Of a DNA stretch of 64,000 bases, positions 31,831 through 42,179 are shown in pieces; position 1 is the first letter of the stretch, and every line of letters begins with the position of its first letter. Below the pieces are notes generated by a model. It was not told the origin of the DNA. It worked only from the letters and a program-made list of their open reading frames with translations, and did not search any database. This DNA is from CAYZTY01 sp964444665 (lineage in GTDB: Bacteria > Planctomycetota > Phycisphaerae > Sedimentisphaerales > CAYZTY01), in assembly GCA_964444665.1 (NCBI GenBank), contig CAYUIE010000013.1, positions 1 to 64,000 on the forward strand, in the 5' to 3' direction. Made by a program: the position numbers and the translations under genes.

Positions 31831-32640
31831 TTATCGGATTAACCAGCGCATTTTACTTGCATATTTACTTCCCGAACCCTGCTCTTCGTTTTCGGATTTG
31901 GCAGGGATTTTTTTGTATCGTGATGCACAAAAAAATAATTGTACGGCTGTGCCGACGGCAATCATTATGGCAAAAACAGAAGCAAAGAAAATACTTTTGC
32001 TCCCGATACGACTGATGGGTTCGGCACCTTTATATAACAGAAGCAGAATCATTCCCGTGAAGTTGAGGAACGTTCCCAGCGTTGCACAACAGAGCGCACC
32101 TGCTGCGCTGCTAAAGTTGACCGCCAGGAAAGCTGTGAGCAGGCCGAGCCCGACCACCGCCAACCAGTGCAGAAGAGAAAAATCCGCGTAAAGCGCTTTC
32201 GTCCTTTCCAATAGATAATCAATTGCTCTGCTAAGGATTATAGCTGCTTCCGAGGCGCTGATATTTTCAGTACCGCTGCTGTTTATGTATAGTATTAATT
32301 CACTATTCTTCTCAATGTCCATATCGGCCAAAAAGAAAGTAACGCCGGCAACCACAATTAGGACCGCCAGAACAACAAAGATAAATTTATGAAAGAGCAT
32401 CGCGACAAATCCGGTGAACAGAGTCAGGGATATATTAGGCAGTATTTTTCGGCCGATTAGAAACAAGCCACAGGTTCCACCGATGAGCAGACCCAGAAGG
32501 GCAGCGATGACTTTTATGTAACGCAGGCCGGCAAGCCAGGTAAACAGCCCCGAAAGAATGCACAGCAATCCCGGCACAACCAGCACCACAGAATCGAGCC
32601 TGGGCGCAATTCTCTCGAAATATTGCAGGAATTCAAGCAT
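31831..32640 (-). CDS. Multi-pass membrane protein, partner of the 31058 gene
   Basis: 269 residues with about seven hydrophobic helices: VVLVVPGLLCILSGLFTWLAGL, VIAALLGLLIGGTCGLFLIG, FIFVVLAVLIVVAGVTFFLA, LAVVGLGLLTAFLAVNF and others. A soluble loop of about 70 residues lies between helices 3 and 4 (EKNSELILYINSSGTENI). The C-terminus is charged. No family is certain; the general layout is like its neighbour. Confidence 0.55.
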   Translation of the reverse strand: MLEFLQYFERIAPRLDSVVLVVPGLLCILSGLFTWLAGLRYIKVIAALLGLLIGGTCGLFLIGRKILPNISLTLFTGFVAMLFHKFIFVVLAVLIVVAGVTFFLADMDIEKNSELILYINSSGTENISASEAAIILSRAIDYLLERTKALYADFSLLHWLAVVGLGLLTAFLAVNFSSAAGALCCATLGTFLNFTGMILLLLYKGAEPISRIGSKSIFFASVFAIMIAVGTAVQLFFCASRYKKIPAKSENEEQGSGSKYASKMRWLIR

Positions 32641-32910
32641 ATAGCAACCGCATAACGAGCAATCCGGCCGAATAGACGTACTTATTTATTATCGGTCTGC
32701 TGCCCTCGTTTTCGTTAAATACCACCTAATTCGGTCCGGCAGCGGCACTTTTCGGGATGGTTCTTGGCTGGATAGACCTTCAATAAGCTCAAGAGACGTG
32801 CCTGAAGCCTGTACATCTGCGGATTTCATCAAATCCACGGTCCGATGTAATTATCAAAAAGAAGCTGCTACAGTTCAGGCAGTAACAGGCTTTCATTCTC
32901 TAATTGTGTT

Positions 32911-35900
32911 TTATCGACGATGCAGGATGTCGTACTTCTGTCCGTCATCGATACAGATAACTTCACCTCCGTGCATACTGCGCGGCACCTTGACCCCGAC
33001 CTTGCCGGGGGTTTCTCCGCCATTTTTATCTTTGGCAACGAAAGAAATCTCGTACACCCTGCCATTGCCCCAGCGGCGGCGCTCGGCCCTGAGGTATACA
33101 TCGCCGGTTTTAGAGATGAATGCATCGCGTCTGTGTCTGTGCCAAAAATGGAACGCGGAGGGCTCATCACTGGTAACACCGGTGATATGTATTTTTACTT
33201 GGTCACCATCCGGGTCTGTAACGCCTTCTATGCTTACTTTTTCAAACTTATGGTTTGGCGGCCATAAATATTCTTTGCTCGGATGGGCGTCGTTAACATC
33301 CGGGGGATTATTAGGAATATTGGACAGGATAGTATATTTCTGCCCGTCGTCAACACAGAGGTAAGTATTGCCTTTTTTATGGTGCGGCACTTTGACCTGG
33401 ACTTTGCCCGGCGTTATTCCTCCCTTATCATCACCGGCAATAAAGGATATCTCATATACCCTCCCATTGCCCCAGCCGCTTCGCTTCGCTCTTAGGTATA
33501 ATGCGCCATCTTCAGAGATGTAAGCATCGGGCTCGTTCTTGCACCAGTGGCTAAATCCCCAATGGCTAAATCCCCAGTGGCCAAACCAGGATAGTTCGTC
33601 GCTGGTAACCTCCGTGATTAATATTTGCACGGGGTCGTCATTCGGGTCGGTTACTCCTTCTATAGTAATCTCTACGAATTTGTTGTTCGGCGGCCAGAGA
33701 TATTCTTTATTAGGATGTGCACCGGAAACGTCGGGGGGCATGTTGTCCATATTATCAGTATTATCCTGGTTGTCTGGTATGCCATCGTGGTCGGAATCTT
33801 CAAGCCAGGGATTAGTACCATCCTCCAGCTCCTTCCCATCCGGTATTCCATCGTTGTCGGTATCGTTTGACAGGGGATTCAATCGCTTTTCTATCTCCTC
33901 GCCGTCTTTAACACCATCTCCGTCAGTGTCGCTATTATTAGGGTCGGTATTATAAACGCAGCTTTCCATGCCGTCGCTTAAGCCGTCGTTGTCGGTATCG
34001 CCGTTATTCGGGTCTGTGCCTGAATTAATTTCCCGGCCGTCAAACATAAAATCGCCGTCGGTGTCCGGTGAGAACAGATTCGTGTTAAACGACATCTCGT
34101 TTGCGTCATCGAGGCCGTCGCCGTCGGTATCGGCACTGTTCGGGTCGGAGCCTATCTCGAACTCTTCGGCATCGGAAAGCCCTTCTCCATCAGTGTCAAC
34201 CGAATTGGGGTCGCTGCCGTATGTTGTTTCAGTACCGTCGGGCAGGCCGTCCAAATCCGTATCAAAATGTTTGGGGTCGGTTTGACCCTGCCACTCGGTA
34301 AAGTCGCTGAGGCCGTCGTCGTCGGTATCCGGGTCCTGTGGATTTGTCCCCAGTTCATACTCCTGCAGGTCGTTTAGGCCGTCAAGGTCTGTATCGGTCA
34401 GTAATGGGTCGCTTTGCGAATGAACAGTTTGCGTGCTGTTGGCGTCGGTGAAGGTAACATCCCAGCCGGCCCTTTCGTCGTCATTCAACAGACCGTCACC
34501 GTCGCTGTCAGGGGACGGGTCCTGAATAACAGTAGTCCCGCCAACGCTTTGTGAATACTTCTCAATGACGCTGAGTCTTGCGACCTCGCCGTGGATGGAG
34601 AAATATGTATAGATGTTGTTATTCGCATCGACTATTAGTTCCCGTGTACGGAAGGGCGGCTGAACCTCGAAACACCCACCAAATTCACAGAAAGTATGCG
34701 GTTGCATCCATGAATCGATTGTCCACGTGGCAACGGGTACGAGGTTTTCGTCGAACTTGTAGATATATGTTGAGTCCACGACGAGGTAAAAATATCCATT
34801 TTCATCGGTGGCAATCCCGGCAGGCGAATCCAGGAAGATTTGCTGGCCGGAATTGGGGTCTGTGAAGGTAAACAAATCTCTATAGTACTGTCCGGCCACA
34901 TCGTATTCCGCGATTCTGTCGTCTCTTAACTTGTACTCGCCGACTCGCAGCCAGCCGGTTGCCATTGTACGCCATTCATAGAAGAATTCTGAGGCGCCTG
35001 TTTCGGAGATAAAGACTAATCCGTCATCACGGACGACCAGGTCTTGAACATCATTGAATATATTCGGCTCAGAAACATAATAGAAGTGCCAGGTTTTATA
35101 GCCGGAGGTGCCTATGTAATTTTCATGCTGTAAAGTAGCGTATTGTCCCCATGTATCAATCCACATATAGTTTGGGTCATAGATATCAACTTTGGCCCTG
35201 TTCGTATACTGGAAGCACAAATCCCAGTGGTAGACGGGATCATGCTGTTCGACGCATTCATAGCCGCGTCTTAGGACATATACATTACCATCGGCATCAA
35301 CGTCTAATTCGATGACCTGGTAGTACCGGTCTATCAGTTCGACGGCCCAGGGCTCGGGCAGAACTAATGTTCCATCACTGAGGTTGAAAGTTGTGATGCC
35401 GCTTGTGGAAGGTCTATTTCCTTCCTTGTAGCCTACGTGGATAAGACCCTTTTTATCATCGATAACTATTGATGCTCCATAGTCGAGCATGTTATCGCCT
35501 TCTTCGTCGGAAGTCCAGGTGGGTATCAAGTTAAGGTCAGAATCGAATTTTAAGATTTTTCCCTTCACATGTTCCCTCACAAGGGCATATACGAATCCGT
35601 TTGCATCGACATCTATATCGCTGACGCCATACGGTATCTCTGTTTCGGTAACGAGCTCCAGGACGGTTTCCTCTTCTATGGGGTTGGCCACATCGTTGAT
35701 TCCGTCTCCGTTTGTGTCCTTCGACCTCGGGTTCAAATTGCTTTTATACTCAAGGTTATCATCAACGCCGTCGCTGTCGGTATCCGGGATGGCCGGGTCC
35801 GAATACACTCGTGTGGTGAAGGTTTTGCCTGCGTATTCGAACTGAATAAGCCAGCCGGCGATTTCGAGGTAATCCAGCACTCCGTCGCCATCCGTATCCG

Positions 35901-38736
35901 GGTTGTTCGGCTCTGTGCCGAACTGAATTTCATACCAGTCAATAAGTCCATCGCCGTCAGTATCGTGCCTTTTAGGATTAAGGACGTTACCGAACTCGAA
36001 ATTATCATTTAGTCCGTCACCGTCGCTGTCATACAACCAGTGGTTGCTTATCCCGGCCTCATTGGCATCGTTTAGCCCGTCAGCATCGTGGTCGAGGGGG
36101 GTTATTCCTCTCCATCTGGTAAAATCATCGATGCTACCCGGCAAAACGTCGAAGTGCAGCGTGAATGAGCCAATCGAACAGAACCCGTCTACCCAATCAT
36201 CGTGGTGAGCCCAGAAGCCATAGAACACAAGAAAGACGAAATACTTCCAATGGTACCACAGGTCGTACATAGCTTCTCCCCGCATAACTACAGGGAAGTT
36301 GACCATCGGAACGTTCGGCTCAATCCAGGCCCCTACGTCGTACTCGTCCGACTTCCACCCCCCGGAGCTATTCTTAATTCTGGTCCATTGCGCATACGGC
36401 GGCATCGGCAGGTACCTGTTTCCTTCCGGCGTTACAAACTGGTTCCAATGTGTATAACCGGTCGGTGAAGATGAGCCGCCCGGTGCGTATATCCAGTAGT
36501 AGGGATTGATACTGCTTTTCGTGACGAGACTCCACGAATCACAAGAGACCGTCCCCTTTAATCGGGTTGTATAGAGAATATGGTCTCCTGTGTCGAGTCC
36601 GTTGTCATCCTTGTCGGTGACGTTCACTATGAATTGCCCCACCTGCTCAATCTTGGGCGAGACGGTGTATTCCACCTTGCTAATCAAGCTGACGAACCAG
36701 TTAAACAGATCGTCCGACCAGTCGCCGAGAATATCCGACAGTTCAATCCCGATCGCTATAATCCATCCCACATATGGAATCGAACCAATCATAAACAACA
36801 TCAAAGAATAGTAGTATTCCATCATCGTTTGCATCAGCGCATTATTCAAAGCAAATCCACTCAGGTCACTCATTTGTGAAAGCGCGATGACACTGTATGC
36901 TGCAAAGCCAGCATCGGCAAACATGGCGGCCGTGTCCAGCCCCTCAAGAACTTTGTCCATTTTTTTGAAAAAGCTGGAAGTATCCTGGATACGTTCGCAC
37001 TGTTTTACCCAGGTTTTAAACTTCTTGAACTTGCCCATCTTGGCTATGTCCGGGATAGATTTTCCACCCATTGAAACTGCCCACCCCTTTGACTGAAGCA
37101 GTTTTATCGATTGATAGGACCGCAGGCCCGCAAGGCCGACTCCCGCACGATAAAGCCCTTCGAGCCCCACCAGCCCGCCGCCGACTATGTCCTCCACAAC
37201 ATCCGGCACCAGCTCGAAATCATCACCCGGGTATGTCGGTGGAACACCTAATCCTTCGAGAGACTGTTCCCCGGTATTCCAGTAAAGCATAAGTGTCATG
37301 AGTGAATATGAGGCAACCTCGCCTAAACCGAGTCTCCGGATTTCAGCCATCACCTCGCCCGTCTGCATGGCTTGCCTTTCCGAGGTGTTGTACCAGCTTG
37401 TTTTGAGAGTTTTGGTGGTCATCGCCGGTTCGGTTGTAAGGTCCACGCTGAAGCTGTTGCCTGAATTTCCAACCGGCTCAAATTCGGCCAGGCTCCTGCT
37501 TACAGAACTATCCTCAAGAAGGGCGATAACGGGCAGGTTCTGGTCGGATGGTAGTGAATCAAGGGCATCCGGTATCATCTCGTTTGCTATCGATACAAGT
37601 GCTGCGTCTCTGTGACTGAATGAAGCCAGTTGGTGTGAGACATTGACATTATTCGAGTCAAGGACATCAGGTATATCAGCAATGTGATTCGCCGAATTTC
37701 TTAAAAATTCGTAAGCCATCAGCAGGTTGGCGGCAACCGTCTCATTCACATCAGGACTATAGAACAGGCCGGCATCAGTTCCGTAGCTTTCCTCGATAGT
37801 CATACCGACAAGCGCAAAGCCTTCGTTATACGTCGCCAGCAGCGTCTCCTGTCCGATGATGCTTGAGTTCGGGTCGTTTCTGCAGATTATTTTCCAGATT
37901 AGCTGTGCATCGACAGTCAGATTCTGCGGTGTGTCGGTCGGGTATAACATCCGGCCGGCAAAGGCGACGATGTTTCCATGCTCAGTGACCGGCATAAGGG
38001 GTACCGAAACGATGTTTCCATCCACGGCAATGCCGTTCAAAACCACATCATTGGGGGCTGGAGGGACATTCACGGTTAGCTGTAATGTAGGATAGACCGC
38101 GACGTCTTCTTTGGAGTTGTCCCAGTCCTGCACAGAACCGCTATGGTCGTTGTCAGGCCAGTTCCAGGACTGGCCGAACAGCTTCAAATGCTCGCGGCTC
38201 TTCGGTGTAAGCTGGAATGTCATATAAGCGGGATTTCCATTGGTTGTAATATCGAAGTGGAAGACGTCGTTAGCATCGGATTTGGCGAATGGCGACATAT
38301 CGACGCCGTCGTTTACGCCGTCTCCATCATTATCGAAGTCCCAGGCATTGTCTATACCATCCCCATCGATATCCGGTGAATTAAGGTCTTTGACTTCGTA
38401 GTAGTCCGGCAGCCCATCAAAATTCGAATCGGGGCCCAGGGGGTCCAGACCGTTGTAGATTTCCCAATAATCACCCAGCCGGTCGAAGTCGGAATCAGTG
38501 TTGTTGGGGTCTGTGCCAATAATAGACTCAATCGTGTCCGGCAGACCGTCATAGTCGGTATCGTTCGCATCGATGGGTGTTTCATTGAGCAGAGCTTCTA
38601 CCAGCGGTTTGAGGGACATACTTGTCCTCGGTGGATTGACGCCGGTCGGCTGCGCATAAGCTGAAATAGTGAAATTAGGCCCTAAAAAAATTAACACCGC
38701 CAGGAAAGCCGATATAATACGCTTGTGTCTTTTCAC
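32911..38736 (-). CDS. Giant secreted protein with thrombospondin-type-3 calcium repeats, NHL-like propeller and duplicated C-terminal domain
   Basis: 1941 residues, start GTG 38736 behind GAGAGG. A signal peptide (about 1-29) leads to Ca-binding repeats of the type DTDGDGLxD (residues about 55-140, 935-1040 and 1430-1700). In the middle is a helical stretch with a hydrophobic segment (LMLFMIGSIPYVGWIIAIGIEL). Residues about 1080-1400 look like an NHL/beta-propeller (SDIDVDANGFVYAL, GIATDENGYFYLV). The C-terminus has two copies of a domain of about 110 residues, each beginning PPDV-AHP-KEYLWPPN and ending V-DDGQKY-IL. No catalytic motif is evident. It is likely a surface adhesin or scaffold stabilised by calcium. 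The gene stands alone. Confidence 0.85.
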   Translation of the reverse strand: MKRHKRIISAFLAVLIFLGPNFTISAYAQPTGVNPPRTSMSLKPLVEALLNETPIDANDTDYDGLPDTIESIIGTDPNNTDSDFDRLGDYWEIYNGLDPLGPDSNFDGLPDYYEVKDLNSPDIDGDGIDNAWDFDNDGDGVNDGVDMSPFAKSDANDVFHFDITTNGNPAYMTFQLTPKSREHLKLFGQSWNWPDNDHSGSVQDWDNSKEDVAVYPTLQLTVNVPPAPNDVVLNGIAVDGNIVSVPLMPVTEHGNIVAFAGRMLYPTDTPQNLTVDAQLIWKIICRNDPNSSIIGQETLLATYNEGFALVGMTIEESYGTDAGLFYSPDVNETVAANLLMAYEFLRNSANHIADIPDVLDSNNVNVSHQLASFSHRDAALVSIANEMIPDALDSLPSDQNLPVIALLEDSSVSRSLAEFEPVGNSGNSFSVDLTTEPAMTTKTLKTSWYNTSERQAMQTGEVMAEIRRLGLGEVASYSLMTLMLYWNTGEQSLEGLGVPPTYPGDDFELVPDVVEDIVGGGLVGLEGLYRAGVGLAGLRSYQSIKLLQSKGWAVSMGGKSIPDIAKMGKFKKFKTWVKQCERIQDTSSFFKKMDKVLEGLDTAAMFADAGFAAYSVIALSQMSDLSGFALNNALMQTMMEYYYSLMLFMIGSIPYVGWIIAIGIELSDILGDWSDDLFNWFVSLISKVEYTVSPKIEQVGQFIVNVTDKDDNGLDTGDHILYTTRLKGTVSCDSWSLVTKSSINPYYWIYAPGGSSSPTGYTHWNQFVTPEGNRYLPMPPYAQWTRIKNSSGGWKSDEYDVGAWIEPNVPMVNFPVVMRGEAMYDLWYHWKYFVFLVFYGFWAHHDDWVDGFCSIGSFTLHFDVLPGSIDDFTRWRGITPLDHDADGLNDANEAGISNHWLYDSDGDGLNDNFEFGNVLNPKRHDTDGDGLIDWYEIQFGTEPNNPDTDGDGVLDYLEIAGWLIQFEYAGKTFTTRVYSDPAIPDTDSDGVDDNLEYKSNLNPRSKDTNGDGINDVANPIEEETVLELVTETEIPYGVSDIDVDANGFVYALVREHVKGKILKFDSDLNLIPTWTSDEEGDNMLDYGASIVIDDKKGLIHVGYKEGNRPSTSGITTFNLSDGTLVLPEPWAVELIDRYYQVIELDVDADGNVYVLRRGYECVEQHDPVYHWDLCFQYTNRAKVDIYDPNYMWIDTWGQYATLQHENYIGTSGYKTWHFYYVSEPNIFNDVQDLVVRDDGLVFISETGASEFFYEWRTMATGWLRVGEYKLRDDRIAEYDVAGQYYRDLFTFTDPNSGQQIFLDSPAGIATDENGYFYLVVDSTYIYKFDENLVPVATWTIDSWMQPHTFCEFGGCFEVQPPFRTRELIVDANNNIYTYFSIHGEVARLSVIEKYSQSVGGTTVIQDPSPDSDGDGLLNDDERAGWDVTFTDANSTQTVHSQSDPLLTDTDLDGLNDLQEYELGTNPQDPDTDDDGLSDFTEWQGQTDPKHFDTDLDGLPDGTETTYGSDPNSVDTDGEGLSDAEEFEIGSDPNSADTDGDGLDDANEMSFNTNLFSPDTDGDFMFDGREINSGTDPNNGDTDNDGLSDGMESCVYNTDPNNSDTDGDGVKDGEEIEKRLNPLSNDTDNDGIPDGKELEDGTNPWLEDSDHDGIPDNQDNTDNMDNMPPDVSGAHPNKEYLWPPNNKFVEITIEGVTDPNDDPVQILITEVTSDELSWFGHWGFSHWGFSHWCKNEPDAYISEDGALYLRAKRSGWGNGRVYEISFIAGDDKGGITPGKVQVKVPHHKKGNTYLCVDDGQKYTILSNIPNNPPDVNDAHPSKEYLWPPNHKFEKVSIEGVTDPDGDQVKIHITGVTSDEPSAFHFWHRHRRDAFISKTGDVYLRAERRRWGNGRVYEISFVAKDKNGGETPGKVGVKVPRSMHGGEVICIDDGQKYDILHRR
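33541..33588 (-). repeat. 15-bp tandem micro-repeat in the giant gene
   Basis: Three near-identical units (CCAGTGGCTAAATCC type) encode GHWGFSHWGFSHW in the first C-terminal domain only. The sister domain lacks it. Confidence 0.6.
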
Positions 38737-39046
38737 GGAGTACCTCTCTTTCTTTCAATCTTAAAAGTCTATTATATGTATGTAGGTTGACAAAAACGAA
38801 AAAACCAGGGCGATAAACCGGCCCCGGTTTATGAGCATACTTCTAATAATCATCACCTTAACTTCTCCTGGTAAATTTAGAATTATATTACATAAATCGG
38901 TGATTTGTCCACTGTTTTTTTCTGTTTTGAAGGATAACATTCCACGGGAATTTTCCTCCTGTTTGCTTTCTGTGGTTTTTACATACAAGAGGTTCGGCAA
39001 TCCCCCAGCCGTAATATGTACGATACGGCGCAATATACATTTTTAA
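38737..39046. other. Intergenic stretch upstream of the giant gene
   Basis: No gene is supported. On the minus strand TATAAT (38771-38776 complement) could be the -10 box of the giant gene, with a weak -35. A perfect palindrome lies at 38813-38832. Confidence 0.4.
38813..38832. repeat. Perfect palindrome ATAAACCGG-CC-CCGGTTTAT
   Basis: A 9-bp stem with a 2-nt centre, about 75 bp before the start of the giant gene. It could be an operator or a repeat; no second copy is seen in the window. Confidence 0.45.
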
Positions 39047-39130
39047 TGCGGATGAGAGGACTCGAACCTCCACGCCCCGAGGGGCACAGGCACCTGAAGC
39101 CTGCGCGTCTGCCAATTCCGCCACATCCGC
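39047..39130 (-). tRNA. tRNA-Leu (anticodon CAG)
   Basis: On the minus strand the acceptor stem GCGGATG pairs with CATCCGC, and the discriminator is A. The anticodon arm is CAGGC-TTCAGGT-GCCTG, anticodon CAG. A long variable arm (TGCCCCTCGGGGC) and the T arm GGAGG-TTCGAGT-CCTCT complete a class II tRNA of 84 nt. The 3' CCA is not encoded. Confidence 0.95.
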
Positions 39131-39223
39131 GGTGCCGTAATTATCTGCGAATTTTGTTTTTGCGTCAAGCGTTTTAGATTGGTAGCATAGAGTATTCATC
39201 TATTTGGGGGGCGGAGGACAGAT

Positions 39224-40180
39224 ATGAAAAAGCTTGAAGGTTTAAAGTGGCAGGGGCGGTGGGTTTCTGATTTGGCATGTCTTAGGTCCTGCCTGGATTA
39301 TTTAGGAATTAATGTGACTGATGGGTGGCTGTATGGAGCGAGCGGGCATGCGTTTGCTCTGAATATACACGGAGAGCTTTGCCCAAGCGGGCCGACAGCG
39401 TGGAGGAAAGAGCGGATATACAAGCTTGCTCAGAATGTCGGATGCGGGATTCGGACGCTGAGTGCTTTTAACGGCAATCCGGATTTTACCGAGCGGCAAA
39501 AAGCGGCTTGGGAGCAGGTCAAAAAGGCTATCGATGATGGGCTGCCGTGCTATGGCTGGGAATTGGAAATTCCGGAATACTATCTTATTAACGGATACGA
39601 CGGCGAAGATTACCTGTATTCTGGATGTACGAAAGAACAGGGAACCAAACGCTGGAACGAGCTGGGGGAAACCGAGATTGGGGTTATCGAAAACCATATT
39701 ATATCTTCTGCAGAAGCGGCTGACGATAAGAAAACAGTAAGGGAAGCGCTCGAGTTTGCAATTGAGCACACTAAAGAGCCGGGAAAGTATTCGTTTAATA
39801 ATCTTTATAAGTGCGGTTTGAACGGATATGACCTGTGGATAGGAGTGCTGGATCAAGGGCAGGTTAATGCAGGCGGGATGGCGTTTAACGTCCAGGTTTG
39901 GGGAGAATGCAGGCAAAACGCGTTCGCGTTCCTGAAGGAAGCCAAAGAAAGGATTGACTCCAACGGAAAGGCCATATTCGATGGCGCGATTGGGAGCTTA
40001 GAAATTGTTACCCGCGAGTTTGGCAAATTGCAGCAGCTTTTCAAATTCAATCCGCAGGATTTTGAGAGAGAAATTACGGACAAGCAGCTCATTAACGGGG
40101 CTTCGCAATCACTTCAAAAAGCCCGCGATGCGGAGGCTAAGGCCTTAGCGGAATTTGAAGGTATTGTGGCTGCATTGTGA
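39224..40180 (+). CDS. BtrH N-terminal/C39-like protein
   Basis: 318 residues, no signal peptide. The first 150 residues (LACLRSCLDYLGI, LYGASGHAFALNIHG, CPSGPTAW, and IDDGLPCYGWEL - YYLINGYDGEDYLY) resemble the papain-like fold of BtrH-type acyltransferases and C39-like peptidases, with a Cys near 19-23 and the His in GHAF. The second half (about 160-318) is alpha-helical. Members transfer acyl groups or cleave peptides, and here the substrate is unknown. It starts about 90 bp after the tRNA-Leu gene on the opposite strand. Confidence 0.6.
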   Translation: MKKLEGLKWQGRWVSDLACLRSCLDYLGINVTDGWLYGASGHAFALNIHGELCPSGPTAWRKERIYKLAQNVGCGIRTLSAFNGNPDFTERQKAAWEQVKKAIDDGLPCYGWELEIPEYYLINGYDGEDYLYSGCTKEQGTKRWNELGETEIGVIENHIISSAEAADDKKTVREALEFAIEHTKEPGKYSFNNLYKCGLNGYDLWIGVLDQGQVNAGGMAFNVQVWGECRQNAFAFLKEAKERIDSNGKAIFDGAIGSLEIVTREFGKLQQLFKFNPQDFEREITDKQLINGASQSLQKARDAEAKALAEFEGIVAAL

Positions 40181-40432
40181 AAAGACGCCGGGGGCGGGTC
40201 TTTGTGCAGTTGCCGAGTGAAAAGTAGAATCTCTTTGTTTTTTCTCTTCGCAAGTTACTATTGCAGTGCCTCAAGCAGGCGTTTTTCTTAATCATAAAGT
40301 GCATCCCGGGGGATAAGTTTAGCCTTAAGACAAATATCAGGCCTTACTTTATTTTTAAAAGGAGTTACCTTAAATTTTGGACGATTTATAGAGAAAAGTA
40401 CAGGGGTAGTTTGAGTAAAAAGGATTATGCGA

Positions 40433-42151
40433 ATGCGCAAGAAACTCATTTTAGTAATTTTATTTACGGGCCTTATTCCGGTTGCTTCCGTTGCTTATCT
40501 TTTTTCTATTGAGCCGTTGGAAGATAAGATAACACAAAAGATTCCAAATGAAAGGCCCGGGGAGAAGCAATATTGTTTTGATTTTGCCGGGGCGCTTCCT
40601 TTTGAGCTGGTAAACAGAATAAATAGAGAAGGCGCCGGCCTGCGTAATGCCTTTGATATCGATTTTGTTGTGGTCATTGTTCCTTCTTTGCAGGGGGACG
40701 ATGTCGTTGCATACTCGGCAGATTTATTTTCCGACTGGAAAATTGGAAAAAGCACGCAGGGCAAAAAGGGAATCCTTATACTTATCTCGATGGCCGATGA
40801 GCGGATTAAAATCGAAGTTGGTTATGACCTGGAGCACATTTATACGGATTTGTATATCGGGCAGGTCGAGCGCGAGATGCTCGGTGAATTTTTGGAACAG
40901 GCGGACTGGGAAAGGGGCTTTTTGGCCACGATGGAGAATTTCGTGGAAAGAACTTACCGGATGTACAAGAAGGGTGATGATACGAGGGAAGTTTTCGAAA
41001 GAATAGAAGAAGATTATTATTCGGGCGGCGCGGGCGCGACCACGAGGTTTGATTTTGGAGGGGCCTTAAAAAAACCATTGCCTCAGACCAGTCAAGAGCT
41101 GAAAGAATATTTCGGCGCACAACCAACACCCCAGCAGGCCCATCAAAGATATATGGAATTTAACGCAAGAAATATGAGCGACTACACGGTTGATTTATTT
41201 TCCGAAGATTCACAAATATTTTTCAGTCATTGGAGGACGAGTTCGGGTCAACGGCGCTCGGAGGCGCAGGCTGAAGACGGGCTTGCGCGTACTGTCAAAC
41301 AAAAAGGCAGGTTTGCGGTTGTGATGTCTGGGTCCGAAACAAGTATTAATGATTTTATCTGCCAGTGTCCGTATTTCTTTGTCCGTACTGGAAAGGGCTG
41401 GCAGATTGATATTAATGCGATGGGCAGAAGCTTGATAATGGGCGGGCCTACGTGGCATTTTCTAAGTATGGGCCATCCATATATGTTCGCCTTCGAGGAT
41501 TATGTTATAAAAACAAACCGCTACTATCCCCTGGACGGCCAGAAGGCGTTTCTGGGCCTGACCTATTCACTATGGGATAAAGGCCAAGGCGGATTTAAGA
41601 TTACCCCTGAATGGAACAGCCCGGCCAAAAAGGCGGGTATAAAAGATAAGGATATTTTAATCTCTATCGATGGAATAAAAATAACCGAGCCTTATCAGGA
41701 TTGGGAAATGATGGGGAATTACAATCCCGGGGATGTTGTGGAAGTGGCGGTGAAAAGAAACGGCAAAAAAAAGAAGATAAGAGTTAAATTGGAAGAACCT
41801 CGGTCCTATACGGACCAGTTCCCTTATAAAAGAAGGGAAGGAGAATCCTGGATAGGGCTGTATCTGGGATATTCACAGCCTTACGAGCGAAAGATTGAAG
41901 ATGTGCAGCTTTCTGTTTTATATGTTGTCGAAAACAGCCCCGCGGAGAAGGCCGGTTTTAAGGCGCGTGATTTAATTTATTATGTTCCCGGCTCAAGAGA
42001 CCGGCACGTGGGGATTTTTGATTATAACCAGCTTTTAAAACGCCACAAACCCAGCGACAGAGTGAAATTTAAAGTACTGCGAGACCTGAAAGAGCGTAAG
42101 AAAATTATTGTAGAAATCGGAAGCTACTCGCAAGACAAAGAAGGATTCTAA
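40433..42151 (+). CDS. TPM-domain protein with two PDZ domains
   Basis: About 572 residues. A signal peptide or anchor (KLILVILFTGLIPVASVAYLF) is followed by a TPM/Psb32 domain (residues about 45-190): CFDFAGALPFELVNRINREG, IDFVVVIVPSLQG, KKGILILISMADERIKIEVGYDLE. Then comes a linker with an NTF2/SnoaL-like look and two PDZ domains (about 370-450 and 470-565: ITPEWNSPAKKAGIKDKDILISIDG and VVENSPAEKAGFKARDLIYY). Such proteins work in the periplasm, for instance as assembly or quality-control factors. Start ATG 40433 is better spaced from AAAAGG than ATG 40427. Confidence 0.75.
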   Translation: MRKKLILVILFTGLIPVASVAYLFSIEPLEDKITQKIPNERPGEKQYCFDFAGALPFELVNRINREGAGLRNAFDIDFVVVIVPSLQGDDVVAYSADLFSDWKIGKSTQGKKGILILISMADERIKIEVGYDLEHIYTDLYIGQVEREMLGEFLEQADWERGFLATMENFVERTYRMYKKGDDTREVFERIEEDYYSGGAGATTRFDFGGALKKPLPQTSQELKEYFGAQPTPQQAHQRYMEFNARNMSDYTVDLFSEDSQIFFSHWRTSSGQRRSEAQAEDGLARTVKQKGRFAVVMSGSETSINDFICQCPYFFVRTGKGWQIDINAMGRSLIMGGPTWHFLSMGHPYMFAFEDYVIKTNRYYPLDGQKAFLGLTYSLWDKGQGGFKITPEWNSPAKKAGIKDKDILISIDGIKITEPYQDWEMMGNYNPGDVVEVAVKRNGKKKKIRVKLEEPRSYTDQFPYKRREGESWIGLYLGYSQPYERKIEDVQLSVLYVVENSPAEKAGFKARDLIYYVPGSRDRHVGIFDYNQLLKRHKPSDRVKFKVLRDLKERKKIIVEIGSYSQDKEGF

Positions 42152-42179
42152 TTGCCGGTTATATCAGAACGATGCTCAC

